Shown here: positions 23,311 through 30,920 of the stretch, in pieces
Layout: each line of letters opens with the position of its first letter
Numbering within the stretch: position 1 is the stretch's first letter
NCBI GenBank assembly: GCA_964392615.1
Contig: CAYMRB010000049.1
Span: 1-33,691, forward strand
DNA length: 33,691 nucleotides
Reading direction: 5' to 3'
DNA from: CAYMRB01 sp964392615
GTDB lineage: Bacteria > Planctomycetota > UBA8108
Program-made: the position numbers and the translations under genes
The notes under the pieces: generated by a model
Database searches by the model: none
The model's input: only the letters and a program-made list of their open reading frames with translations
What the model was told of the DNA's origin: nothing

Positions 23311-25689
23311 TCAGAGGCCGTAGCCCAGTGTAAACGTGAACATGCGCTCACGGTCGCCTCTCTCGGCAGACAGCGCTTCGACCCAGTACAGGTTCACCGG
23401 GACGATCTGTCCGAACACCTTCATGCGGAGCTGCAATCCGATGCCGGCCGCGGTGCGGATCTCGCCGGTCGATACGCGGCCCCACGTATCCTCGACCATG
23501 CCCCAATCGAATAGCGCGACGCCGCGCACTTCGCGAGCGAACAGCGGCATCGAGTACTCGACGGTTCCGCGCAGCATCGCGCCGCCGCCGATCGCCGTGC
23601 GCCACACGTGGGGGCCGACTCCGCGAAAGCTGAAGCCGCGGATACTCTTCGGGCCGCCCGCGTGGAAGTTCTCGTAGAACGGAACTCGGTCGCCGTCATG
23701 GGCCCCGATCCAGCCCGCTTCGACGCCGACGTGCAGCTGATGTCGGCGCTGCGGATCGCGGTCGAAGAGCGGCGCGAACCAATCGCCGCTGACGAGAGCG
23801 CGCGTGAAGTCGACATCCGAGCCGGTGATCGAGTCGGCGAAGTCGACGCGCAGCTCGGCGATCGAGCCCACCGGGCCGCTGTACGGGTCGGTGTCGAGAT
23901 CCTGCCAGCCGAGCGCGGCGCGTGGGTACGCGAGCAAGTGATAGCCCCGGTCTCGCCGGACGATCGCCGGCGTCGAGCTGTCGAAGTCGGCGATCTGCAC
24001 GTTGTCGAACCGGTACGACAGCGCGGCTGACAGGCGTCGCCCTGCATCGAGGTACTGGCGGATCTCGGCCGTGCTGCGGAGCCGACTCTCGTCGTACGAG
24101 CCGTAGTCGAACAGGAGCGTGCCGAGCTGAAACGAGAAGCTGCGGTTCGACTGGAACAGGTACGGCTCGCGGAACGTCATGAAGTACTGCGACTCGCGGT
24201 GGCCGGGGATCACCTCGATCGCGAGGCTCTGTCCACCGCCGGTGAAGGCGCCGGTCCAGTCCGAGAGGCTGCGCGGGAGCTCGAACAGGTCGAAGTTGCG
24301 GTGCTGCAGCCGCAGATAGCCGACTTCGCCCTCGCCGCTCGAGGCTCCGCCGCCGACCTCCCAGTCGATCCACCGCTTCCGTTCGTCGATGGCGATCTCG
24401 ACGTCGTGGACGCTCGGGTCCGAGAGCCGCGGCTGCGTCGTCACTCTCACGTCCTCGAAGATGCCGATGGCGCGCAGTGCGGTCGCCGTCTCGTCGAGGC
24501 TCAGAAGCGTCAGGGGCTCGCCCGGCAGCGTTCTGCTCCGCTGTCGGATCACGCGCTCTTTCGTGAGCTCGTTCCCCGTGATGTCGATCCTGCCGACGAA
24601 GCGGTGGTCGCTCTCGTCGATCTCGAAGAGGACGATGACTTCGTCGCCCTGGCCGCGATCGCGCAACCGCGCGCGCACGGTCGGAATGCGATCCGAGCGC
24701 TCCTGATACCAGCGGACGAGGTTGCGTCGCGACCCCTCGACCGCGTCGCCCGAGTAGAAAACGCCGACCTCGAGGTCGAGCTGCTGTCGCACGAGCTCCT
24801 CGGGAAACAGCGTATTGCCCGCGACGAGCACCTCGGCGATGCGATAGCGGGTCCCTTCCTCGACGCGTAGTTGGACGGTGAGGTAGCGCTTGTGCGGATC
24901 GATCTCGATGCCGTCGAGGCCGACCTCGACGTCGAGGTAGCCGTGCGAGCGGTAGTAGGTGCGCAGGTTCTGCAGGCCGACCTCGAGCGTGTGCGGCCGG
25001 TAGTAGCCGCGCTCGAGCACACCGAACAGACGGCTCGGCTGCAACCCGGCGACGCGGCAGATGTCGGCATCGTCGATGCCGTGGGATTCGTCGATGCGCA
25101 CGATCTCGACGCGATCGATCGATATGCGACGACCTTCGTCGATCGTGAAGTCGATCTCCGCACGGCCGGGGCCGGGGAGCGAGACGGTCGTATCGATCTG
25201 CGCGAGCAGGAAGCCGTCGTCGTGGTACGCGCGCAGCATCGCGGCGCGGTCATCGGCCAGCGCGGCATCGCGAAGCGGCTGGCCGGGACGCAGGGAGCGA
25301 ACCTCGCGCAGCGCGGTGAGCGACAACGCGGAGTTGCCGTGCACGTCGATGCGGGCGACGACGGGGCGCTCGCGGATCGCGATCGTGACCTCGAGATCGC
25401 CGGCCGGCTCGATGCGGCGCGTGCGGGGGTACTCGACGCGAGCGATGAACGGCTCGCGCAGGAGGCCCTGGATCGCCCGCACGGCGACCTCCTCCGTCCA
25501 CGCGGTCCCCGGCGTCAGGCCACACGCCCTCAGGAGGACACGGCGTTCGATGGACTCGCGCCCCTCGAACGCGATGCGGCCGACGCGCGCGGGCGCCGCG
25601 CCCTCCTGGCCCGCAGCCGCTGACGCGGCGAGGAGGACGGCGATCCAGATCGTGGCGGTGACGGGGGCTCTGCCCGCTTGGCTCGGCAT
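23311..25689 (-). CDS. bamA: BamA-like Omp85 outer-membrane protein
   Basis: The protein has 792 residues. A Sec signal peptide covers about 1-27 (WIAVLLAASAAAG). Residues about 30-455 form five consecutive POTRA-like repeats, starting near VGRIAFEGRESIERRVLL, VARIDVHGNSAL and FVGRIDITGNELTKERVI. Residues about 456-792 are a 16-strand Omp85-type barrel with the conserved loop-6 motif GPKSIRGFSF (Arg near 684), ending in TFTLGYGL. Length and five POTRAs match BamA, which folds barrel proteins into the outer membrane; TamA has three. The ATG at 25689 is chosen because upstream sequence in the frame lies antisense to ispG. Its ribosome-binding site is weak. It diverges from ispG and is followed on the same strand by the VOC remnant and three envelope genes. 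Confidence 0.88.
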   Translation of the reverse strand: MPSQAGRAPVTATIWIAVLLAASAAAGQEGAAPARVGRIAFEGRESIERRVLLRACGLTPGTAWTEEVAVRAIQGLLREPFIARVEYPRTRRIEPAGDLEVTIAIRERPVVARIDVHGNSALSLTALREVRSLRPGQPLRDAALADDRAAMLRAYHDDGFLLAQIDTTVSLPGPGRAEIDFTIDEGRRISIDRVEIVRIDESHGIDDADICRVAGLQPSRLFGVLERGYYRPHTLEVGLQNLRTYYRSHGYLDVEVGLDGIEIDPHKRYLTVQLRVEEGTRYRIAEVLVAGNTLFPEELVRQQLDLEVGVFYSGDAVEGSRRNLVRWYQERSDRIPTVRARLRDRGQGDEVIVLFEIDESDHRFVGRIDITGNELTKERVIRQRSRTLPGEPLTLLSLDETATALRAIGIFEDVRVTTQPRLSDPSVHDVEIAIDERKRWIDWEVGGGASSGEGEVGYLRLQHRNFDLFELPRSLSDWTGAFTGGGQSLAIEVIPGHRESQYFMTFREPYLFQSNRSFSFQLGTLLFDYGSYDESRLRSTAEIRQYLDAGRRLSAALSYRFDNVQIADFDSSTPAIVRRDRGYHLLAYPRAALGWQDLDTDPYSGPVGSIAELRVDFADSITGSDVDFTRALVSGDWFAPLFDRDPQRRHQLHVGVEAGWIGAHDGDRVPFYENFHAGGPKSIRGFSFRGVGPHVWRTAIGGGAMLRGTVEYSMPLFAREVRGVALFDWGMVEDTWGRVSTGEIRTAAGIGLQLRMKVFGQIVPVNLYWVEALSAERGDRERMFTFTLGYGL

Positions 25690-25783
25690 CGCGATGGAAG
25701 ATAGGAGATCGCGGCGCCGAGGGCCAGCGTCGCGTGCACCGGGCCGTGGCAGAGGCGGCGGCCGCAGGACCCGAGCCCCGACA

Positions 25784-25812
25784 TTGACCGCCTCCGAAGC
25801 CCCGCCTAAGAT
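25784..25812 (+). promoter_or_regulatory. Promoter of ispG
   Basis: TTGACC (25784-25789) and TAAGAT (25807-25812) are exactly 17 bases apart, each close to the sigma-70 consensus. The predicted transcription start near 25819 leaves a leader of about 54 bases before the ispG ATG. This is the best promoter match noticed in the window. Confidence 0.6.
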
Positions 25813-25872
25813 AGCGACCCTTTGGGCGGCGAGCGCCGTCGCCCGAGCCCCTGAACGCCGCGGAACACGTAC

Positions 25873-27030
25873 ATGACGACACCGAGCCCTCGTAGCGGGC
25901 GGAATCCCACTCGCGCCGTGCCGGTCGGATCGACGGTGATCGGAGACGGGAATCCGATTCCGGTCCAGAGCATGACGGCGACCCACACCCAGGATGTCGC
26001 GGAGACCCTGGCGCAGATCGCCGACCTCCAGCGGGTCGACGCGGGGCTGATTCGGGTCGCGTGCGACAACAAGAAGGACGCGGCGGCGCTGGCGGAGATC
26101 CGCAAATCGACCGATGCGAACCTCGTCGTCGATTTGCAGGAAAACTACCGGCTCATCCTCGAGGTCGCGCCGAACGTGCAGAAGGTGCGGTACAACCCGG
26201 GACACCTGTACCACACCGAGAAGTCGAAGCCGGTGCGCGACAAGGTCCGCTTCATCGCCGAGACCGCCGCCGAGAATGACTGCGCGCTGCGCGTCGGCGT
26301 CAATTGCGGCTCGGTGGATCCGGACTACAAGAAGCGCTTCGCGGACGACCCCATCCAGGCGATGGTGCAGTGCGCGCTCGACCACTGCGCGTATCTCGAC
26401 GAGATGGGGTTCACGCGTTACGTCGTGTCGCTGAAGGACTCCGACCCGCTGAAGGTCATCGACGCGAATCAGCGCTTCGCCGCCCAGCGTTCCGACGTGC
26501 CCCTCCATCTCGGCGTGACCGAGGCCGGCATGCCTCCGGACGGCGTGATCAAGACGCGTATCGCATTCGAGCAGCTCATCGCGAACGGCATCGGCGATAC
26601 GGTTCGCGTCTCTCTCACGCTGCCGAACGACCGCAAGCACGAAGAGGTCACCGCAGGTTTCGACATCCTGGCGGACATCGAGGCCGGGCGTTTCCGCTCC
26701 GTGCCGAAGAACTGGGGCGAGGGCCTGAACATCATCTCGTGCCCGAGCTGCTCGCGCGTCGAGAACATGGCGTTCATCGATCTCGCCGAGGACGTCAAGA
26801 AGCTGACGGCCTACGCCAGCGAGCACCATCTGACGATCGCGGTCATGGGTTGTCGCGTCAACGGTCCCGGGGAGACCGACGACGCCGACCTGGGCCTCTG
26901 GTGCGGGCCGCGGACGGTCAACCTCAAGCGCAGATCCGAGGAGCTCGGCGCGTTCTCGTACGACGAGGTCCTCGATCGGCTCAAGAGCGAGCTCGACAAG
27001 CTCATCGCCGAGCAGTGCACGCGATCGTGA
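25873..27030 (+). CDS. ispG: 4-Hydroxy-3-methylbut-2-enyl diphosphate synthase
   Basis: IspG (GcpE) performs the penultimate step of the MEP isoprenoid pathway. It converts ME-cPP to HMBPP with a [4Fe-4S] cluster and an external electron donor (EC 1.17.7.1/1.17.7.3). The 385 residues match the short bacterial form without the plant-type insert. Cluster cysteines are Cys290 and Cys293 in SCPSCSR and Cys327 in GCRVNGPGE; Glu334 in the same motif is the fourth ligand. N-terminal IPVQSMTATHTQD and VRYNPGH and VGVNCGS segments are conserved. It is preceded by a clear promoter and followed 70 bases later by a Tsr3-like gene on the same strand. Isoprenoid precursors in this organism therefore probably come from the MEP route. 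Confidence 0.97.
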   Translation: MTTPSPRSGRNPTRAVPVGSTVIGDGNPIPVQSMTATHTQDVAETLAQIADLQRVDAGLIRVACDNKKDAAALAEIRKSTDANLVVDLQENYRLILEVAPNVQKVRYNPGHLYHTEKSKPVRDKVRFIAETAAENDCALRVGVNCGSVDPDYKKRFADDPIQAMVQCALDHCAYLDEMGFTRYVVSLKDSDPLKVIDANQRFAAQRSDVPLHLGVTEAGMPPDGVIKTRIAFEQLIANGIGDTVRVSLTLPNDRKHEEVTAGFDILADIEAGRFRSVPKNWGEGLNIISCPSCSRVENMAFIDLAEDVKKLTAYASEHHLTIAVMGCRVNGPGETDDADLGLWCGPRTVNLKRRSEELGAFSYDEVLDRLKSELDKLIAEQCTRS

Positions 27031-27100
27031 CGCTGGACTCGGCAGATTTGGCGGATTCGGCGACGAGGCGACCGCTTTCGAGGCGGCGACCGGCAGGACC

Positions 27101-27622
27101 ATGACGATCGAGGCCATCCCGTTCTGGGTTGTCCAGGATCACAAGGAGAACCGTCGCAAGTGCACGGTCGAGCCGCTGCGCGGCGCGCCGGGACTCGAGC
27201 TGCTGCGGCTGGGGAAGCCGCGGCCGGGCGAATCGATGATCAGCGTGCCCAGCGGCATCCTCCTCGCGGTCGACGCACCGGTGCTGACGCGTGCCGACCG
27301 CGCGCTGCTCGACGCAGACGATGAGCGGCGCTGCGTCGTCCTCGACGGATCGTGGGCGCGGTTGACGCCGCTGTGTCAGCGCCTCGACCTGTCCTCCGCC
27401 GACGTCCTCGAACGGCGCTCGTTGCCGCGCGAGCTGCAGACAGCCTACCCGCGCACGTCGAAGCTCTGGGACGACCCCTCTGGCGGATTGGCGACCATCG
27501 AGGCGATGTACGCGGCGACCGTCATCCTCGGCGCGCCCCGTCCGGACCTTCTCGAGCACTACCACTGGGCCGACGAGTTCCACCGCCGTAACGACGCGCT
27601 TTGGTCGCAGTCGGGGGGATAG
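27101..27622 (+). CDS. Tsr3-like / DTW-type RNA aminocarboxypropyltransferase
   Basis: The protein has 173 residues. The N-terminus QDHKENRRKCTVEPLRG (12-28) matches the D-x-K-x-C-T-x-x-x-L start of Tsr3. VVLDGSWAR (79-87) is the SAM-site motif of Tsr3/DTW proteins, and ATIEAMYAATVIL (131-143) matches their C-terminal helix. Tsr3 adds an aminocarboxypropyl group from SAM to 18S or 16S rRNA in eukaryotes and archaea. Bacterial DTW proteins (TapT type) make acp3U in tRNA. RSLPRELQTAYPRTSKLWDD (106-125) fits the phosphate/substrate loop in either. Which RNA is modified cannot be decided. ATG 27101 follows AGGACC. Co-transcription with ispG is plausible across the 70-base gap. Confidence 0.6.
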   Translation: MTIEAIPFWVVQDHKENRRKCTVEPLRGAPGLELLRLGKPRPGESMISVPSGILLAVDAPVLTRADRALLDADDERRCVVLDGSWARLTPLCQRLDLSSADVLERRSLPRELQTAYPRTSKLWDDPSGGLATIEAMYAATVILGAPRPDLLEHYHWADEFHRRNDALWSQSGG

Positions 27623-27638
27623 CGTCAGCAGCTGACGC
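27622..27638. terminator. Short hairpin between convergent genes
   Basis: GCGTCAG (27622-27628) and CTGACGC (27632-27638) pair perfectly around a 3-base loop, starting on the last base of the Tsr3-like stop codon and 22 bases from the end of the opposite gene. There is no T tract. It could end transcription from both sides, but the stem is short. Confidence 0.35.
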
Positions 27639-27659
27639 GATCGGCCGCCGTCGAGCCGC

Positions 27660-28727
27660 TCAGTCCTCGTCGAGCCAGTCCGGGTTGTCTTCGATCTCCC
27701 CGAAGAGCGACGCCTTCGCCGCTTCGAAGCACGGCAGGTGGGCGATTCGCTCGACCGACACGCCGAGCTTGGCCGCGGGTGGCGCGAGGAGCTCGACGAC
27801 CTGCGGCTCCATCGTGACGAGCGCTGCGGGAAGGACGGAATACTCCTCGACCGCGTGCAGTAGCGGCTCGAGCACTTCCTCGTGCCAGCGCCGTGGATCG
27901 GCTACGTGAATGAAGACGATCAGGCCCGTCGACGCGTCAACGCAGAGCACAGCCACGCTGAAGTACGGCCGCTCCGCGTCCATGAGCTGCCCGGGCACGG
28001 AGAACGTCCCCAGCTCCCAGACCCCGATGGTGTGCGTCGCGCGCGTCTTCAGGCCGTGGAGCCGAATCTCATCGATGTGAAGAGGCGGCGGCGACGGTGG
28101 CTCCCACGGCTCGGGCTCGACCCACTCGTCCTGCCACGCGGTTCGATTCGCACTCTCGCGCCGGGGTAGCCGTCCGAAGACGAGGCCATCGCTCGGAGGC
28201 TCGAGCAGATCGGGCCGCTCCTTCGCACGTGTCGCGACCTCGACCGCTTGACGCAGAATCTGATCGAGGAAGTGCACCTCCCAAGGATCGAGAAACCACG
28301 GCTCCTCGCTCGGACGGTAGCTCCGAAACATCGGCCACTCGCCACGGCCGCGGAATCTCAGCCCGAGTTCTCGAATGATCGCACGATCACGCGGCTCGAG
28401 CTCCTCACGATCCTCGAAGGTGAGAAGCAAGTTGCACTGCACGCGCACGAGATCCATGAGAGTCTCCGAGCCTGTCTCGCGCGCCCGCATGCGCTCGTAG
28501 ACGTCCAGGCCTTGGCTGCCGAGATAGGCCGCCAACCCGAAGCCCTCATCAACCGATCCGAGGACGCAACAGTAGGCGATCTCCGCCTCGCCCTTCGCCG
28601 CGTCGAGGCGCGCGACCGCGAACAGGTCATCGTCGTTCAGCCAGCCCCAGGGCTCCAGCTTGCGAAATGCGGCGGCGGCCTCGTAGAGCTTCCGCCACTC
28701 CTCGGCCGTTGCTTCCCGGGTCGTCAA
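27660..28727 (-). CDS. Uncharacterised cytoplasmic protein, DUF6930/DUF7309-like
   Basis: The protein has 355 residues, with no signal peptide or membrane segment. Its opening EWRKLYEAAAAFRKLEPWGW, then LNDDDLFAV, and the later IAYCCVLGSVDEGFGLAAYL resemble a family I recall as DUF7309/DUF6930, of unknown function. The C-terminal half has VAVLCVDASTGLIVFIHVAD and SVLPAALVTMEPQVVELLAP, consistent with the second domain of that family. No catalytic residues are recognised. The only upstream ATG (28931) would add Arg-rich non-conserved sequence. The TTG at 28727, seven bases after AGAGGA, gives a start just before the conserved region and is preferred. It lies 133 bases downstream of a small HTH gene on the same strand. 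Confidence 0.7.
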   Translation of the reverse strand: MTTREATAEEWRKLYEAAAAFRKLEPWGWLNDDDLFAVARLDAAKGEAEIAYCCVLGSVDEGFGLAAYLGSQGLDVYERMRARETGSETLMDLVRVQCNLLLTFEDREELEPRDRAIIRELGLRFRGRGEWPMFRSYRPSEEPWFLDPWEVHFLDQILRQAVEVATRAKERPDLLEPPSDGLVFGRLPRRESANRTAWQDEWVEPEPWEPPSPPPLHIDEIRLHGLKTRATHTIGVWELGTFSVPGQLMDAERPYFSVAVLCVDASTGLIVFIHVADPRRWHEEVLEPLLHAVEEYSVLPAALVTMEPQVVELLAPPAAKLGVSVERIAHLPCFEAAKASLFGEIEDNPDWLDED

Positions 28728-28860
28728 CTGGCGATCCTCTTTCGAACGACTGCGAAGTCGATGGACAAAACCAGCCCGCACCGTAGCGTCTGCGTTGTCG
28801 ATGGCAAGGCCGCACTCGCTGGGCCGGCGCTCCCGAGGCGTGCTGGCGATGCGGCGGCGG

Positions 28861-29121
28861 TCAGTTGCCGCCGGGGCCGTGCGTCGGATCGCGGCCGTCG
28901 GCGTCCGCTGCCGTCTCGAGAGCCGACGCATCGCCGGTCGGACGGCCGCCGGTCATCTGCTCGTCGATCCAAGCGTCGACCAGAGAGCGCCGAAACCGCC
29001 ATTCCTTGCCGAGCTTCGCAGCCGGCACCTTCCCCGTCTGGGCCCAGCGGCAAACCGTCTGGGGTTTCAGCTTCAGGTACGCGGCCAGCTCCTCGATGGT
29101 GAGGATCTCGTCTTCAGGCAC
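28861..29121 (-). CDS. Excisionase-type helix-turn-helix DNA-binding protein
   Basis: A small HTH_17/MerR-like domain runs from ILTIEELAAYLKL (6-18) through KPQTVCRWAQTGKVPAAKLG (19-38) to WRFRRSLVDAWIDEQM. It is followed by a short disordered Gly/Asp-rich tail. Such proteins act as excisionases or as small transcription regulators. No integrase or attachment site is visible, so regulation is likelier. The GTG at 29121 (86 residues, GGGAG nine bases upstream) starts just before the domain. The ATG at 29220 (119 residues) adds a segment without domain character but cannot be excluded. It diverges from the xylulokinase gene across 170 bases and could control it. Confidence 0.75.
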   Translation of the reverse strand: MPEDEILTIEELAAYLKLKPQTVCRWAQTGKVPAAKLGKEWRFRRSLVDAWIDEQMTGGRPTGDASALETAADADGRDPTHGPGGN

Positions 29122-29291
29122 GGTTTCGTCTCCCGGTTCCCCCGAGCACAGGATACGCGAGGAGATGTGCCGACGCCAGTGGTCCGAAGGGCGGAAGGCT
29201 CCGTTCATGATCGGAAACACTTGAACTCCCGCCGCGGATGCCGGACGCTGGCGGCCTCACCGTCTGCCAACGTCACCGGAGCGCCGACCGA

Positions 29292-30920
29292 ATGAGCACC
29301 TATCTGGGATTGGATTCCAGCACGCAGAGCCTCACCGCCATCGTGATCGAAATCGATGGTGATCGCCGCCAAGTCATCGCCCAGCGTTCGTTGCGCTTCG
29401 ACGACCTGCCCGGATTCGGCACGCGTAACGGCGTGCTGGACGGCGACGAGCCTCTCGTGGTCCACTCGACGCCGCAGGTCTGGGCGGCCGCGCTCGATCA
29501 GCTCTTCGGGGATCTGGCCGCGGATGGCGACGTCGACCTGTCGAGCCTCGCCGCGATCGCCGGCTCGGGGCAACAGCACGGCAGCGTGTACCTGCGAGCG
29601 ACTGCCGCCGACGTGCTCGCGCGGCTCGATCCTGGCGCGGACCTGGCGACCGCGCTCGATGGCGTGTACTCGCGAGCCACTTCGCCGATCTGGATGGACT
29701 CGAGCACCGGTGCGCAGTGCGCCGAGATCACCGACGCGGTCGGAGGGCCCGAGGCGCTTTCGACGCTGACCGGCTCGCGCGCGTTCGAGCGCTTCACCGG
29801 GCCTCAGATTCGTAAGTTCTGTCAGGACGATCCCGACGGTTACGCCGAGACGGACCGCATCCATCTCGTCAGCTCGTTCATGGCGACGCTTCTGGCAGGG
29901 CGGCACGCGCCGATCGATCCGGGCGACGGCTCGGGGATGAACCTGATGGACCTCGAAGCGAAGGAGTGGTCACCCCTCGCGCTCGACGCGACGGCGCCGG
30001 GTCTCGCCGCGAAGCTGCCGGAGATCGCCGAGTCGTGGACGGTCGTCGGCCCCCTGTCGCCGTATTTGGTCCACAGGCACCGCCTCTCGGCGCAGGCTCG
30101 CGGGGTCGCTTGGTCCGGAGACAACCCGTGCAGCCTGATCGGCGTCGGGCTCGTCAAGACCGGACGGATCGCGATCTCGCTCGGCACGAGCGACACGCTC
30201 TTCGGCTACATGCCCGAGGCGCGCGAGGATCCCGATCTGGACGGCCACGCGTTCGGTGCGCCGACGGGCGACTACATGAGCCTGATCTGCTTCAAGAACG
30301 GCTCGCTGGCGCGCGAGCGCGTGAGGGAGCGTTTCGGGCTCGATTGGGACGGCTTCTCCGCCGCGATCCGATCGACACCGCCAGGCAACAACGGCCGCAT
30401 TCTGTTGCCGTGGTTCGAGGCGGAGATCACGCCGGATGTCGTCCACCCCGGTGTGCGGAGGTACGGACTCGACGAGGACGACGGCCCGGCGCACGTGCGC
30501 GCGGTCGTCGAAGCGCAGATGCTGTCGATGGCCATCCACTCGCGCTGGATGGGCGTCGAGACCGAGACGATCTACGCGACCGGCGGCGCATCCTGCAATC
30601 GCGAGATCCTGCACATCATGGCCGACGTCCACGATGCCGATGTCTATCAATTCGAGGTCGGAAACTCGGCCGCCCTCGGCGCCGCGCTGCGCGCGTATCA
30701 CGCCGACGTGGTCGCGGAGGGCGGTGAAATCGGCTGGGAAGACGTCGTGCGCGGGTTCACCGATCCGGTGGCGGAGAGCCGCATCACGCCGGATCCGCAA
30801 CGAGTCGAGATCTATCGCGAGCTCGCCGACGTGTACGCGGCTTGCGAGCTCGACGCGCTCACTGGCGAGGGCGATGCGATGGCCAGGATCGAGGCATTCC
30901 GTGCGCGCTTCCCGTCGTGA
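29292..30920 (+). CDS. xylB: FGGY-family sugar kinase, probably xylulokinase
   Basis: The protein has 542 residues. Phosphate-binding YLGLDSSTQSLTA (4-16) and GSGQQHGSVY (91-100) are typical of FGGY kinases. GDGSGMNLMDLEAKEW (211-226) carries the catalytic-base Asp212 and is characteristic of xylulokinases of the eukaryotic XYLB-like branch. ISLGTSDTLFGYMPE and YATGGASCNREILHIMADV are the C-terminal nucleotide-site motifs. It should phosphorylate D-xylulose to xylulose 5-phosphate with ATP (EC 2.7.1.17), feeding the pentose phosphate pathway; a related ketose is possible. The ATG at 29292 is chosen since the motif starts four residues later; the in-frame ATG at 29238 adds nonconserved residues. 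No xylose isomerase or sugar transporter is adjacent. The downstream gene starts inside its last codons. Confidence 0.88.
   Translation: MSTYLGLDSSTQSLTAIVIEIDGDRRQVIAQRSLRFDDLPGFGTRNGVLDGDEPLVVHSTPQVWAAALDQLFGDLAADGDVDLSSLAAIAGSGQQHGSVYLRATAADVLARLDPGADLATALDGVYSRATSPIWMDSSTGAQCAEITDAVGGPEALSTLTGSRAFERFTGPQIRKFCQDDPDGYAETDRIHLVSSFMATLLAGRHAPIDPGDGSGMNLMDLEAKEWSPLALDATAPGLAAKLPEIAESWTVVGPLSPYLVHRHRLSAQARGVAWSGDNPCSLIGVGLVKTGRIAISLGTSDTLFGYMPEAREDPDLDGHAFGAPTGDYMSLICFKNGSLARERVRERFGLDWDGFSAAIRSTPPGNNGRILLPWFEAEITPDVVHPGVRRYGLDEDDGPAHVRAVVEAQMLSMAIHSRWMGVETETIYATGGASCNREILHIMADVHDADVYQFEVGNSAALGAALRAYHADVVAEGGEIGWEDVVRGFTDPVAESRITPDPQRVEIYRELADVYAACELDALTGEGDAMARIEAFRARFPS

Noticed and set aside
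25690..27117. Upstream extension of the Omp85 frame
   Set aside because: It is antisense to ispG; a signal peptide begins at the ATG at 25689.
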